64,000 nt of DNA from an uncultured Bacillota bacterium. GTDB taxonomy: Bacteria > Bacillota > Clostridia > Oscillospirales > Oscillospiraceae. Made by a program: the position numbers and the translations under genes. Each line of letters begins with the position of its first letter. Positions within the stretch are counted from its first letter, which is position 1. A model generated the notes under the pieces. That model saw nothing but the letters and a program-made list of their open reading frames with translations, was not told the origin of the DNA and ran no database searches. This document shows, piece after piece, positions 36,069 through 44,180 of this stretch. The stretch covers positions 1 through 64,000 of the forward strand of contig CAMTMZ010000007.1 of the NCBI GenBank assembly GCA_947073765.1, written 5' to 3'.

Positions 36069-36284
36069 ATGATCCAGTTGACGAAACGAAACGGGGAGCG
36101 GTTTTTGGTGAACCACGTCCAAATTGAGAGCATTGAGATGATTCCGGAGTCCAAAATCGTCATGATGAACCGGGACTATTTCATTGTGCGGGAGGACCCG
36201 GACACCATCATCAAGCGCATCACCGAGTATAACGCCAAGGTGCAGGACGTACACCGGGCCTTGACCGTCGTGGACCGGCGCTGA
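36069..36284 (+). CDS. flbD: Flagellar FlbD family protein
   Basis: Small protein of 71 residues that matches FlbD: MIQLTKRNGERFLVNHVQIE and the core IVREDPDTIIKRI. It is regularly found between flgE and motA in Firmicutes. The function is not settled. AAGGAAGG fits ATG 36069; the frame is open to 36021 inside the palindromic element. Confidence 0.9.
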   Translation: MIQLTKRNGERFLVNHVQIESIEMIPESKIVMMNRDYFIVREDPDTIIKRITEYNAKVQDVHRALTVVDRR

Positions 36285-36390
36285 CGCGCCGGCCGCGGGG
36301 CGTATTTGACAGGCGCCATGCCTGGAGCGGAAGGGACACTTTTTTGAGGGCCCGACGCCTTTCAAATGCGCCCTGAGAGAAATAAAATCA

Positions 36391-36403
36391 CCCCCAGCGG
36401 GGG
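36391..36403 (+). promoter_or_regulatory. Small hairpin next to the motA ribosome binding site
   Basis: CCCCC (36391-36395) pairs with GGGGG (36399-36403) around an AGC loop. The 3' arm touches the GAGAGGAG purine run before the motA ATG, so it could tune motA translation. Confidence 0.35.
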
Positions 36404-36417
36404 AGAGGAGTGGACCT

Positions 36418-37245
36418 ATGAATATTACATACATCATTGGTGTTGTCGCGGCATTTGCCGTTATGGTCATCGGCATGATGCAGGGCGGCGACGGGGGATT
36501 CCTCACGCCCAAGCAGATCATGAACTTTGTGGACGGCGCTTCCGTATTCATTACCATCGGCTGTACCTTCGCCGTGCTCGTCGCCTCTTTCCCGCCCGCC
36601 GCCTTGAAGGATATTCCCAAGCACTTCAAGGTGCTGATGAATACCAAGAAGTATGATCCCCTGGCCGTGATCGACAGACTGGTGGAGCTGGCTCAGGTGG
36701 CCCGTAAAAACGGCCTGCTGGCCCTGGAGGAGATGGGCAACCAGGAGCAGGATCCCTTTTTTAAGCAGTGTATCATGCTCATTGTGGACAACAACGACGC
36801 GGATCAGGCCAAAGAAATTATGATGAATGATATCGAGCAGTCCTCCGCCCGGCACGAGGACGCCGCGGGGATGTATGACAAGGCGTCCTCTGTGGCCCCG
36901 GCCTTCGGTATGGTGGGCACGCTGGTAGGTCTGATTAACATGCTGAAGGGCATGGACGTCTCCGCGGAGGGCGGCGCCAGCAACATCGGAACAGCTATGG
37001 GTACCGCCCTGATTACCACCCTGTATGGCTGTGTGCTGGCCCATATGATCTTTGGCCCCATCGCTACCCAGCTGCGCCAGCGGGATGAGGAGGAGATGCT
37101 CTGCAAGCTTATCATTGTGGAAGGCATCATGTCCATTCAGTCTGGCGCCAACCCCAAGTTCCTGCGGGAGAAGCTGCTCACCTTCCTCAGTCAGAAGCAG
37201 CGCGACGGCGACGGCGGCGGCAAGAAGGCAAAGAAGGGCGAATAA
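36418..37245 (+). CDS. motA: Flagellar stator protein MotA
   Basis: Stator subunit of 275 residues. Four membrane helices are seen, two N-terminal (about 5-50) and two after the cytoplasmic loop (about 160-215). The loop carries the charged residues that interact with FliG. The AFGMVGTLVGLINMLKGM helix and LYGCVLAHMIFGPIA are typical. It sits where FliL is normally found. GAGAGGAG precedes ATG 36418. Confidence 0.95.
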   Translation: MNITYIIGVVAAFAVMVIGMMQGGDGGFLTPKQIMNFVDGASVFITIGCTFAVLVASFPPAALKDIPKHFKVLMNTKKYDPLAVIDRLVELAQVARKNGLLALEEMGNQEQDPFFKQCIMLIVDNNDADQAKEIMMNDIEQSSARHEDAAGMYDKASSVAPAFGMVGTLVGLINMLKGMDVSAEGGASNIGTAMGTALITTLYGCVLAHMIFGPIATQLRQRDEEEMLCKLIIVEGIMSIQSGANPKFLREKLLTFLSQKQRDGDGGGKKAKKGE

Positions 37246-37275
37246 GCCCACTGTGTATTGAACTGAGGTGAAACC

Positions 37276-38145
37276 ATGGCAAGCATCAAAAAAAAGAGCT
37301 CTGGCGGCGGTGGCGGCGCCAACTGGATGGACACCTATGGCGACATGGTTACCCTGCTGCTGTGCTTCTTTGTTCTGCTGTATTCCATCTCCTCTATTGA
37401 TCAGACGAAGTGGATGCTGGTGGTTCAGAGCTTTAACAAGGACGCGGTTTTTGTTGACCCGAATGATCCCAGCGGCCCTATGGGAGAGGACACCCAAGGC
37501 GGCGGCGATGGTCTGCCGATCCCCAATGGGGACGAGGTGGATATGGCACTGGATGAGCTGTATGAGTTTTTGGAGGAGTACGCGCTTCAGCAGAACGCGG
37601 CCAATGAGAACTCCATTTCCGTTTCTCAGGGTGATGGCTTTGTCTTTGTATCCTTTGACGACGCAGTGTTCTTTGACGGCGACAGTTCCGTTCTGCGGTC
37701 GGATGGAAAAAAGCTGCTGGATGATATCATTCCCGCGCTGACCGAGGCTAGTCCCTATATAGATGAGCTGAAGGTACTGGGTCATACCGCCCAGGCTGAG
37801 CCTAACAAGATAAATAGAGTTGTAAAAGACCGGCATCTGGCCTCTGACCGGGCCACCGAGGTGGTTATCTATATTCAGGAGCGTATTCCCATGGAGCTGC
37901 TGAACCCGGGCCGCCTTGTGGCGTTGGGGATCGGCCAGTGGCGCAACGTGGCGCCAAACGAAACGGCCGCCGACCGGGCCAAGAACCGCCGGGTGGAGCT
38001 GATTATCAGCGGCCGAGACCTGGAGAACGCATTGAACGACGAGTACCGGAAGTATTACACCATGTCTGATGATATTACCGGAAACACCACCAGCTTCACA
38101 ACGGAGGGCGACGCCGCCATCAGCTACACAACCGGCGACGATTGA
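37276..38145 (+). CDS. motB: Flagellar stator protein MotB
   Basis: Stator subunit of 289 residues. The single membrane helix (WMDTYGDMVTLLLCFFVLL) contains the proton-path Asp in TYGDMV. The OmpA-like peptidoglycan-binding domain follows (about 170-260, ending NRRVELIISG). A Gly-rich, basic N-terminus (KKKSSGGGGG) precedes the helix. AACTGAGGTG precedes the ATG. The 44-residue tail after the OmpA domain is longer than usual. Confidence 0.93.
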   Translation: MASIKKKSSGGGGGANWMDTYGDMVTLLLCFFVLLYSISSIDQTKWMLVVQSFNKDAVFVDPNDPSGPMGEDTQGGGDGLPIPNGDEVDMALDELYEFLEEYALQQNAANENSISVSQGDGFVFVSFDDAVFFDGDSSVLRSDGKKLLDDIIPALTEASPYIDELKVLGHTAQAEPNKINRVVKDRHLASDRATEVVIYIQERIPMELLNPGRLVALGIGQWRNVAPNETAADRAKNRRVELIISGRDLENALNDEYRKYYTMSDDITGNTTSFTTEGDAAISYTTGDD

Positions 38146-38203
38146 AGCCGGCCCGGCACCGCCCCGGCGGGAGCGGAAGCACTTTCTAAAATGAGGGAAC
38201 AAT

Positions 38204-39196
38204 ATGGCTGAAGTCTTATCGCAAAGTCAGATAGACGCCCTTTTGAACGCGGCCAGAAGCGGAGAACTGGACGTGGACAAACCGGCGGAAAAGTCTGCGG
38301 AACAAAAATATCGTAAATATGACTTTTACAGCCCGCGCAAGTTCACCAAGGACAGGCTGAAGATGCTGAACAGCATCTTTGAGAGCTATGCCCGGGTTAT
38401 CAACTCCAGAATCAACGCTCTACTTCACGCCACCTGCGAGATAGACGTAGACAGTGTGGAGGAACAGCGGTACTATGAGTTTTCCAACGCCCTGACGGAG
38501 AGCGACGTGGTAGCCCTGGCGGAGATTGATCAGGAGAAGCTTCAGGGAGACGACCCGATTCTGGTCCATATGGATACGCCGGTGGTGCTGTCTATGCTGG
38601 ACCGGATGATGGGCGGCGAGGGAGATCCGGATCCTACGGTGCCCAATGACTACAAGCTTACTGACCTGGAGCTGAACATGTATGAAGACATGATCGCCGA
38701 CCTGATCCCCATTCTGAGCGGCAGCTGGGAAAATTACATGACACTCCATTTTTCCTATGTCCGTACTGAGGTGAACCCCACCTTGGTTCAGCTCATCGGC
38801 TACGATGAGACGGTGGTGATCATAGGACTGAACATCAAATTTCCCAACTGCACCGGCCGGATGAGCTTATGTCTTCCCGGAGAGATGCTGACCAACGTAT
38901 TTACTGAAATCAGCAAGAGCACCAGCCGCCGTACGACAGGTGAGGACAAGTCTGAGGAGATCTTTGGAAGCCTGCGGGAGTCTGAACTGGAGATTGTGGC
39001 TGAGTTGGCCCGCACCAGGATATTACTCAGCGACCTGTACCATCTGAACGTGGGCGATGTGGTAGACATCAAGCGCTCGAAGGACTCACCAGTCTTCTTG
39101 AACATCGGCGGCCGAAGGTGGTTTGACGGAAAAATGGGCACCAGCAACAAGCAGGTGGCCGTGAAAATCGGAGAGACCTACATAAAAAAAGTGTAG
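38204..39196 (+). CDS. fliM: Flagellar motor switch protein FliM
   Basis: C-ring protein of 330 residues. The N-terminal CheY-P-binding peptide, VLSQSQIDALLNAA (about residues 4-17), is intact. The middle CheC-like and the C-terminal SpoA domains follow. This SQxQIxxLL peptide is the same type as the three motifs in the ComFB protein (52136-53086) and the one in FliY (39218-40474). ATG 38204 has GAGGG upstream. Confidence 0.95.
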   Translation: MAEVLSQSQIDALLNAARSGELDVDKPAEKSAEQKYRKYDFYSPRKFTKDRLKMLNSIFESYARVINSRINALLHATCEIDVDSVEEQRYYEFSNALTESDVVALAEIDQEKLQGDDPILVHMDTPVVLSMLDRMMGGEGDPDPTVPNDYKLTDLELNMYEDMIADLIPILSGSWENYMTLHFSYVRTEVNPTLVQLIGYDETVVIIGLNIKFPNCTGRMSLCLPGEMLTNVFTEISKSTSRRTTGEDKSEEIFGSLRESELEIVAELARTRILLSDLYHLNVGDVVDIKRSKDSPVFLNIGGRRWFDGKMGTSNKQVAVKIGETYIKKV

Positions 39197-39217
39197 GCGA
39201 ATAAGGAGCGAATCTGG

Positions 39218-40474
39218 ATGGAAGAGACTATTTTTAGCCCGATGGAAATAGACGCCATCGGGGAGATCATGAATATCAGCCTGGGCTCCTCCGCTACCGC
39301 GGCCTCTAACATGCTGGACCATCGGGTGGATATCACAACCCCCAGGGTGAGCGTGGTCAACGCGGAGGATTTTACCCTTGGCAAGATCGAACCGGCGGTG
39401 GGCGTTGAGATCAAGTATGTCTGCGGCCTTGAAGGAAGCAATATCATGCTTCTGAAGCGTAGCGACGTCAGAGCAATTACAGATATTCTGCTGATGACCG
39501 AAACACCGGACGAGGAGTTTGAGCTGAACGAGCTGTCCATCAGCGCGGTGTGTGAGGTTATGAACCAAATGATGGGCTCTTCCGCCACTGCTCTGTCGGA
39601 CCTGCTGGGACGGATGGTGAACATCTCTACGCCTGAATCCTTTGAGCTGACCGATTTGGATAAGGTGAAAGAGGAGCATTTCCCCGTTACCAAGGGCCCT
39701 GTGGTGGTGGTCCGGTTTAACCTGACGATTGATGACGTGCTGGACAGTGAGTTCATGAACGTTATGTCAGTTGAGCTGGGCAAGGAACTGATTGCCGGCT
39801 TTGGGCTGGATCTGAGCGGTGAAGAAGCCCCGGCCCCAGCCCCGGCTCCTGCCGCTCCGGCCCCCTCCGGTGGAGGCGCCACCATGAGTCAGGAGGAGAT
39901 CGAGGCGCTGATGGCGGGTGGAAGCCCCGCGGCGGCTCCTGCTCCTGCCCCAGCGCCCAGCGCGCCGGCAACTCCTGCGGCCCCCGCGGCGGCTCCGGTC
40001 CCACCCCCCGGAATGCCGCCCGCAGGCGAGATGCCTGTTTATCCAGGCTATCCCCCCTATGGACAGATGCCGGCGCCGGGCCAGTATCCCTATCCATATC
40101 CGCCCTATCCTATGTATCCCCCCCAGCAGCCGCCTGATCCCAAGGTGATCAACGCTCAGCCTGCCCAGATGAAGGAGCTGAGCGGAGCGGCTCAGCTGAA
40201 TCAGGAACAGAAGGATAATCTGGATCTGATCTTGTCTGTCTCCCTGGAAGTAGCGGTGGAGATCGGCCGCACCAGAAGAAAAATTCAGGATATTTTGTCC
40301 TTCTCCAAAGGGTCTCTGGTGGTTTTAGACAAGTTGGCCGGCGACCAGGTGGACCTGCTGGTGAATGGGCAGTGTGTGGCTAAGGGTGATGTGGTGGTGA
40401 TTGACGATAACTTTGGCATCCGCATCACCGAAATCCTGCAAAAACCGGATATCAATGTGCTGACCCAGGGCTGA
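39218..40474 (+). CDS. fliY: Flagellar motor switch phosphatase FliY
   Basis: C-ring protein of 418 residues. The CheC-like N-terminal domain has two phosphatase sites, E16-x-x-N19 and E113-x-x-N116, so CheY-P dephosphorylation is likely. A FliM/FliN-type peptide, MSQEEIEAL, stands at 223-231 in the linker, not at the N-terminus. A Pro/Tyr-rich linker (about 235-325) precedes the C-terminal SpoA domain (about 335-415). The linker is longer than in Bacillus FliY. AAGGAG precedes the ATG. Confidence 0.93.
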   Translation: MEETIFSPMEIDAIGEIMNISLGSSATAASNMLDHRVDITTPRVSVVNAEDFTLGKIEPAVGVEIKYVCGLEGSNIMLLKRSDVRAITDILLMTETPDEEFELNELSISAVCEVMNQMMGSSATALSDLLGRMVNISTPESFELTDLDKVKEEHFPVTKGPVVVVRFNLTIDDVLDSEFMNVMSVELGKELIAGFGLDLSGEEAPAPAPAPAAPAPSGGGATMSQEEIEALMAGGSPAAAPAPAPAPSAPATPAAPAAAPVPPPGMPPAGEMPVYPGYPPYGQMPAPGQYPYPYPPYPMYPPQQPPDPKVINAQPAQMKELSGAAQLNQEQKDNLDLILSVSLEVAVEIGRTRRKIQDILSFSKGSLVVLDKLAGDQVDLLVNGQCVAKGDVVVIDDNFGIRITEILQKPDINVLTQG

Positions 40475-40537
40475 GCCCTTTGAACATATAAGAAGAATAC
40501 ACAAGAACAACTATTTTTGAAAAAAGGATGGTTAACT

Positions 40538-40903
40538 ATGGCTAAAATTCTTACGGTTGACGACGCTGCTTTTATGCGCAAGGTCATCAAGGACACCCTG
40601 AGCAAGGCCGGCTACACCGAGATTTATGAGGCCGAGGACGGTGCCATGGCGGTTGAGAAGTACAATGAGATCAAACCCGACCTGGTGCTGATGGATATCA
40701 CCATGCCCAATATGGACGGACTGGAGGCACTGAAAGCCATCCGCGCCGCCGACGCCAGCGCTAACGTGGTTATGTGCTCCGCTATGGGTCAGGAGACTAT
40801 GGTCATCGATGCCATTCGCTCCGGCGCTAAGGACTTTATTGTTAAGCCCTTTAAGCCTGAACGCGTTCTGAAGACGGTTACCTCCATCGTTGGCGAACCC
40901 TGA
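40538..40903 (+). CDS. cheY: Chemotaxis response regulator CheY
   Basis: Single receiver domain of 121 residues. Phosphoacceptor Asp in VLMDITMPNMDG (about 54), acidic pair in VDDAAFM and Lys in FIVKPFKPE are intact. It follows fliY as in Bacillus. The stop overlaps the fliO start (ATGA). ATG 40538 has AAAGGA upstream; in-frame ATG further 5' at 40517 is TTG, less likely. Confidence 0.95.
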   Translation: MAKILTVDDAAFMRKVIKDTLSKAGYTEIYEAEDGAMAVEKYNEIKPDLVLMDITMPNMDGLEALKAIRAADASANVVMCSAMGQETMVIDAIRSGAKDFIVKPFKPERVLKTVTSIVGEP

Positions 40904-41271
40904 TGGAAAACTGGCCCCAGATACTCTCTGTGCTGGGCCTGCTGGCTGTTGTTCTGTTGGTGCTGGTGGGCGCGTACTTCTTTACCCGCTGGGCGGGCCA
41001 GAACATGGGCGGCGGGCTGTTTGCCCTTCGGAGCGGACAGTTGCAGGTGTTAGATCGGGCCGCGCTGGGCCGAGATCAGGCTTTGCTGGTGGTAAAGGCC
41101 GGACAGCGGTATCTGCTGCTGGGCAGCAGCACTGCCGGGGTGACTCTGCTGGCAGAGCTGACCCGAGAGGAGGGGGAGTGTTGGGAGGCGCCGGTATCTC
41201 CTCAAGGGCCGGAAGGAAAGCAATCCCCCAATTTCCGTGCCTTGATGCGGCGGTTAAAAGAGAAAAAGTGA
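40903..41271 (+). CDS. fliO: Flagellar biosynthetic protein FliO (FliZ-like)
   Basis: Membrane protein of 122 residues with one N-terminal helix (LSVLGLLAVVLLVLVGAYFF), then a soluble FliO core (QVLDRAALGRDQALLVVKAGQRYLL). It supports assembly of the export gate FliPQR. Overlaps the end of cheY by one base. The family assignment follows from position and the ALGRDQALLVV motif. Confidence 0.88.
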   Translation: MENWPQILSVLGLLAVVLLVLVGAYFFTRWAGQNMGGGLFALRSGQLQVLDRAALGRDQALLVVKAGQRYLLLGSSTAGVTLLAELTREEGECWEAPVSPQGPEGKQSPNFRALMRRLKEKK

Positions 41272-41306
41272 CCCTGGTGCCGGTGGATGGATCGAGGTGA
41301 GGAAGG

Positions 41307-41975
41307 ATGCCGACCGATGCGCTGATCAATGTAAACGGCGAAAGCGTTCAGGCGCTGGAAATTCTATTCCTGACCACCGTTCTGATGCTCCTGCCATCGC
41401 TGATTATCATGATGACCTCCTTTACCCGATATGTGGTGGTCTTCTCCTTTTTACGCACAGCGATGGGTACTCAGCAGACCCCTCCCAACATGGTGCTTGT
41501 GGGGATGGCGCTCATTTTAACACTGTTTACCATGAGTCCCACCCTGGCGCAGATTAATGAGGAGGCATTTGCTCCCTATCAGGCGGAAGAGATCACGCAG
41601 GAGGAGTTTTTTGACCGGGCTCAGGGACCGGTAAAGCGGTTCATGAGCAAATGGGCAGAAGTGCAAAGTGTGGAGCTGTATTGCAACATGTCTGGCACCC
41701 CCGTGCCCGCGACAGAGGAAGAGGCGGAGGAACTGCCTCTGACAGTGTTGATTCCGGCTTTTGTAACCAGTGAACTGAAAAAAGCGTTTTCGCTGGGATT
41801 CCTGCTGTATATCCCCTTTGTGCTGATCGACATGGTGGTGGCTTCAACGCTGATGTCTATGGGCATGGTTATGCTTCCGCCGTCCATGATCTCCACTCCC
41901 TTTAAGCTATTGCTGTTTGTTTTGCTGGACGGGTGGCAGCTGCTGTTTGCTACATTGGCTGCAGGCTTCGTGTAA
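41307..41975 (+). CDS. fliP: Flagellar export gate protein FliP
   Basis: Gate protein of 222 residues. Typical segments: MLLPSLIIMMTSFTRYVVVF, the LRTAMGTQQTPPN loop and the end PFKLLLFVLLDGWQLL. The usual cleaved signal peptide of FliP is missing; the protein begins near the mature end. ATG 41307 has GAGGAAGG directly upstream. Confidence 0.95.
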   Translation: MPTDALINVNGESVQALEILFLTTVLMLLPSLIIMMTSFTRYVVVFSFLRTAMGTQQTPPNMVLVGMALILTLFTMSPTLAQINEEAFAPYQAEEITQEEFFDRAQGPVKRFMSKWAEVQSVELYCNMSGTPVPATEEEAEELPLTVLIPAFVTSELKKAFSLGFLLYIPFVLIDMVVASTLMSMGMVMLPPSMISTPFKLLLFVLLDGWQLLFATLAAGFV

Positions 41976-41984
41976 GGAGGGGAC

Positions 41985-42248
41985 ATGGATACTAGTTCAA
42001 TTACGCAAGTGCTGCGGGAGGGCATGTGGGTTGCCATCAAACTGGGCGGTCCCATGCTGGTATTGAGTATGCTGGTGGGTGTGTTCATCGCAATTTTCCA
42101 GGCAGTTACCCAGATTCATGAGCAGACACTGGGCTTCATTTTCAAACTAACGGTGGTTATTCTAGTTCTGCTCGTTGGAGGGAGCTGGATGATGGAGACG
42201 CTTCTGGATTATGCCCGGATGATCTTCAGGCTGATGGCCACACGTTAG
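41985..42248 (+). CDS. fliQ: Flagellar export gate protein FliQ
   Basis: Small gate protein of 87 residues with two membrane helices and the family motif AIFQAVTQIHEQTLGFI. AAGGAGG precedes the ATG. It sits in the canonical fliP-fliQ-fliR order. Confidence 0.95.
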   Translation: MDTSSITQVLREGMWVAIKLGGPMLVLSMLVGVFIAIFQAVTQIHEQTLGFIFKLTVVILVLLVGGSWMMETLLDYARMIFRLMATR

Positions 42249-42264
42249 GAGAGAGGAGGCTCCC

Positions 42265-43029
42265 GTGGACTGGAACGCACTCACTCTTTTCCTGATGATT
42301 ACCGGCCGCATGACAGGATTTGTGGTGTTTAATCCCCTGCTTGGCCGGCGGGGAATTCCCGGCGTAATCAAGGCTGGCTTTGTCCTGCTGCTGTCGGTCA
42401 GCGTATTTGGTATGTCATCTGCAGAACTCCGGATGCCGTCTACTTTGCTGGGGCTGGCCTTTACTTTTTTGCTGGAGCTGTTTCTGGGCTACGTATTGGG
42501 CCTGATTGTTAGCATCTTTTTTTACATTCCTTTGATGGCGGGCTCTGTTGTGGATTTACAAATGGGTTTGTCTATGGCCTCCGCTTATGACCCGGCCTCT
42601 GGCATTCAGGTGACAGCGACCTCATCCCTGCTTAATATTTTCATGTCTCTGCTGTTTTTTGCGGCCAATGGCCACCACACTTTAATTCGGATCTTTTTCA
42701 GCTCCGGGCTGGTGGTGCCCTTTGGGGCGGTGTCCCTGGGGGACGAATTTTACGCAGCGATGATTCAAATTTTTATCGACTGCACAATATTGGGCATCAA
42801 GCTGAGTATGCCGATTTTAGCGGCGGAGATGATGGGGCAGGTGGGAATGGGTATCCTGATGAAAGCGATTCCCCAGATTAATGTGTTTGCCATTAACATT
42901 GAGCTGAAGGTAATTGTAGGTTTGGCCATGCTGCTGATTTTGCTTGTGCCATTCAGTGAGTTTCTACTGGACGCGGAGACAGAGATGCTGCTCACCCTGC
43001 AGCGCATACTGCCCCTTATGTCGGGCTGA
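42265..43029 (+). CDS. fliR: Flagellar export gate protein FliR
   Basis: Gate protein of 254 residues with multiple membrane helices and typical segments NPLLGRRGIPGVIKAGF and AGSVVDLQMGLSMASAYDPA. Starts at GTG 42265 with GAGAGGAGG upstream. Confidence 0.93.
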   Translation: MDWNALTLFLMITGRMTGFVVFNPLLGRRGIPGVIKAGFVLLLSVSVFGMSSAELRMPSTLLGLAFTFLLELFLGYVLGLIVSIFFYIPLMAGSVVDLQMGLSMASAYDPASGIQVTATSSLLNIFMSLLFFAANGHHTLIRIFFSSGLVVPFGAVSLGDEFYAAMIQIFIDCTILGIKLSMPILAAEMMGQVGMGILMKAIPQINVFAINIELKVIVGLAMLLILLVPFSEFLLDAETEMLLTLQRILPLMSG

Positions 43030-43062
43030 CAACCATACGGCTGACAAAGGGGGGATCACTCG

Positions 43063-44127
43063 ATGGCCGGCGACTCCAAGACCGAAAAGGCGACACCAAA
43101 GCGACGACGTGACGAACGAAAAAAGGGCAACGTCTTGATGAGCAAGGATGCCGTCGCTGTGGCTACCCTCATCGGCAGTCTGCTGATGGTCCAACTGATG
43201 GGCGGCGTTTTTGTGGAGCGGATCAGCGATCTGATGAACCTATGCTTCAACTACATGAGCGCAGGCTCGCTGGAAATGGTGGCTGGGCTGGTTCCTGAGC
43301 TGTTTAAAAATGCGATTCTGATCTTTCTAATGCTGTGCGGCCCTTTTTTAGGGGTTACGGCCCTGTTAGCAGTAGGCGTGACTTTTTTTCAAACCAAGAT
43401 GCTGGTTGCGGGGGAATCCATCAAGCCGAAGTTCAGCCGGCTTAACCCCCTTCAGGGCATCAAGCGGCTTTTTTCCCTGCGCAGTGTCATTGAGGCGCTG
43501 AAAGGTATTTTAAAAATATCGATTCTTCTTTTTCTGATCTATAACTATTTCACCCATGTGGCACTGGACTTTGGCCGGTTTTTAGGTATGAATCTTTGGC
43601 AGTCCTGCGCCATCCTCTTTCAAGAAATTATGACCCTGGTGATCCAGATTGCGGTGGCCTTTACAGCGCTGGCTTTCTTTGACTACCTGTATCAGTGGTG
43701 GGACTATGAGCGGCAGCTGCGCATGTCCAAGCAGGAGATCAAGGAGGAGTATAAGCAGACGGAAGGCGACCCGCAGGTCAAAGGCAAGATCAAGCAGATT
43801 CAGCGGCAGCGGGCCCAGCAGCGTATGATGCAGCAGGTGCCCCAGGCTGATGTAGTCATCCGTAACCCGACCCACTTCGCGGTGGCTCTGCGCTACCACG
43901 AGAGGGAGGACAACGCCCCGGTGGTGCTGGCCAAGGGGATGGATGAACTGGCTCTGCGCATTGTAAAAGTGGCTGAGGAAAACGGTATTTCTGTGGTAGA
44001 AAACGTCCCCTTGGCCCGGTCCCTCTACGCGTCCACGGACATAGACCGGGAGATCCCTCCAGAGCTTTACGGCCCTGTCGCTGAGGTGCTGGTATATGTG
44101 CTGAAGTTGGACCAGGAGGTCCGATAA
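43063..44127 (+). CDS. flhB: Flagellar export specificity-switch protein FlhB
   Basis: Export protein of 354 residues. Four N-terminal membrane helices are followed by the cytoplasmic domain, with the autocleavage site NPTH at residues 268-271. The N-terminal KTEKATPKRRRDERKKG and the linker helix YKQTEGDPQVKGKIKQ are typical. AAGGGGGG precedes the ATG. Confidence 0.96.
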   Translation: MAGDSKTEKATPKRRRDERKKGNVLMSKDAVAVATLIGSLLMVQLMGGVFVERISDLMNLCFNYMSAGSLEMVAGLVPELFKNAILIFLMLCGPFLGVTALLAVGVTFFQTKMLVAGESIKPKFSRLNPLQGIKRLFSLRSVIEALKGILKISILLFLIYNYFTHVALDFGRFLGMNLWQSCAILFQEIMTLVIQIAVAFTALAFFDYLYQWWDYERQLRMSKQEIKEEYKQTEGDPQVKGKIKQIQRQRAQQRMMQQVPQADVVIRNPTHFAVALRYHEREDNAPVVLAKGMDELALRIVKVAEENGISVVENVPLARSLYASTDIDREIPPELYGPVAEVLVYVLKLDQEVR

Positions 44128-44180
44128 CTGTGAGAACAAGTCTCTTTTGAGACTTTTAATAAAAAGGAAAGGATGACACC

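Noticed and set aside
36306..36311. A perfect TTGACA box before motA
   Set aside because: No -10 box follows at 15-19 bases, so it is not supported as a promoter.
36388..38202. A 604-codon open frame opposite motA-motB
   Set aside because: It spans two certain genes on the other strand and their spacer, and has no recognisable domain.
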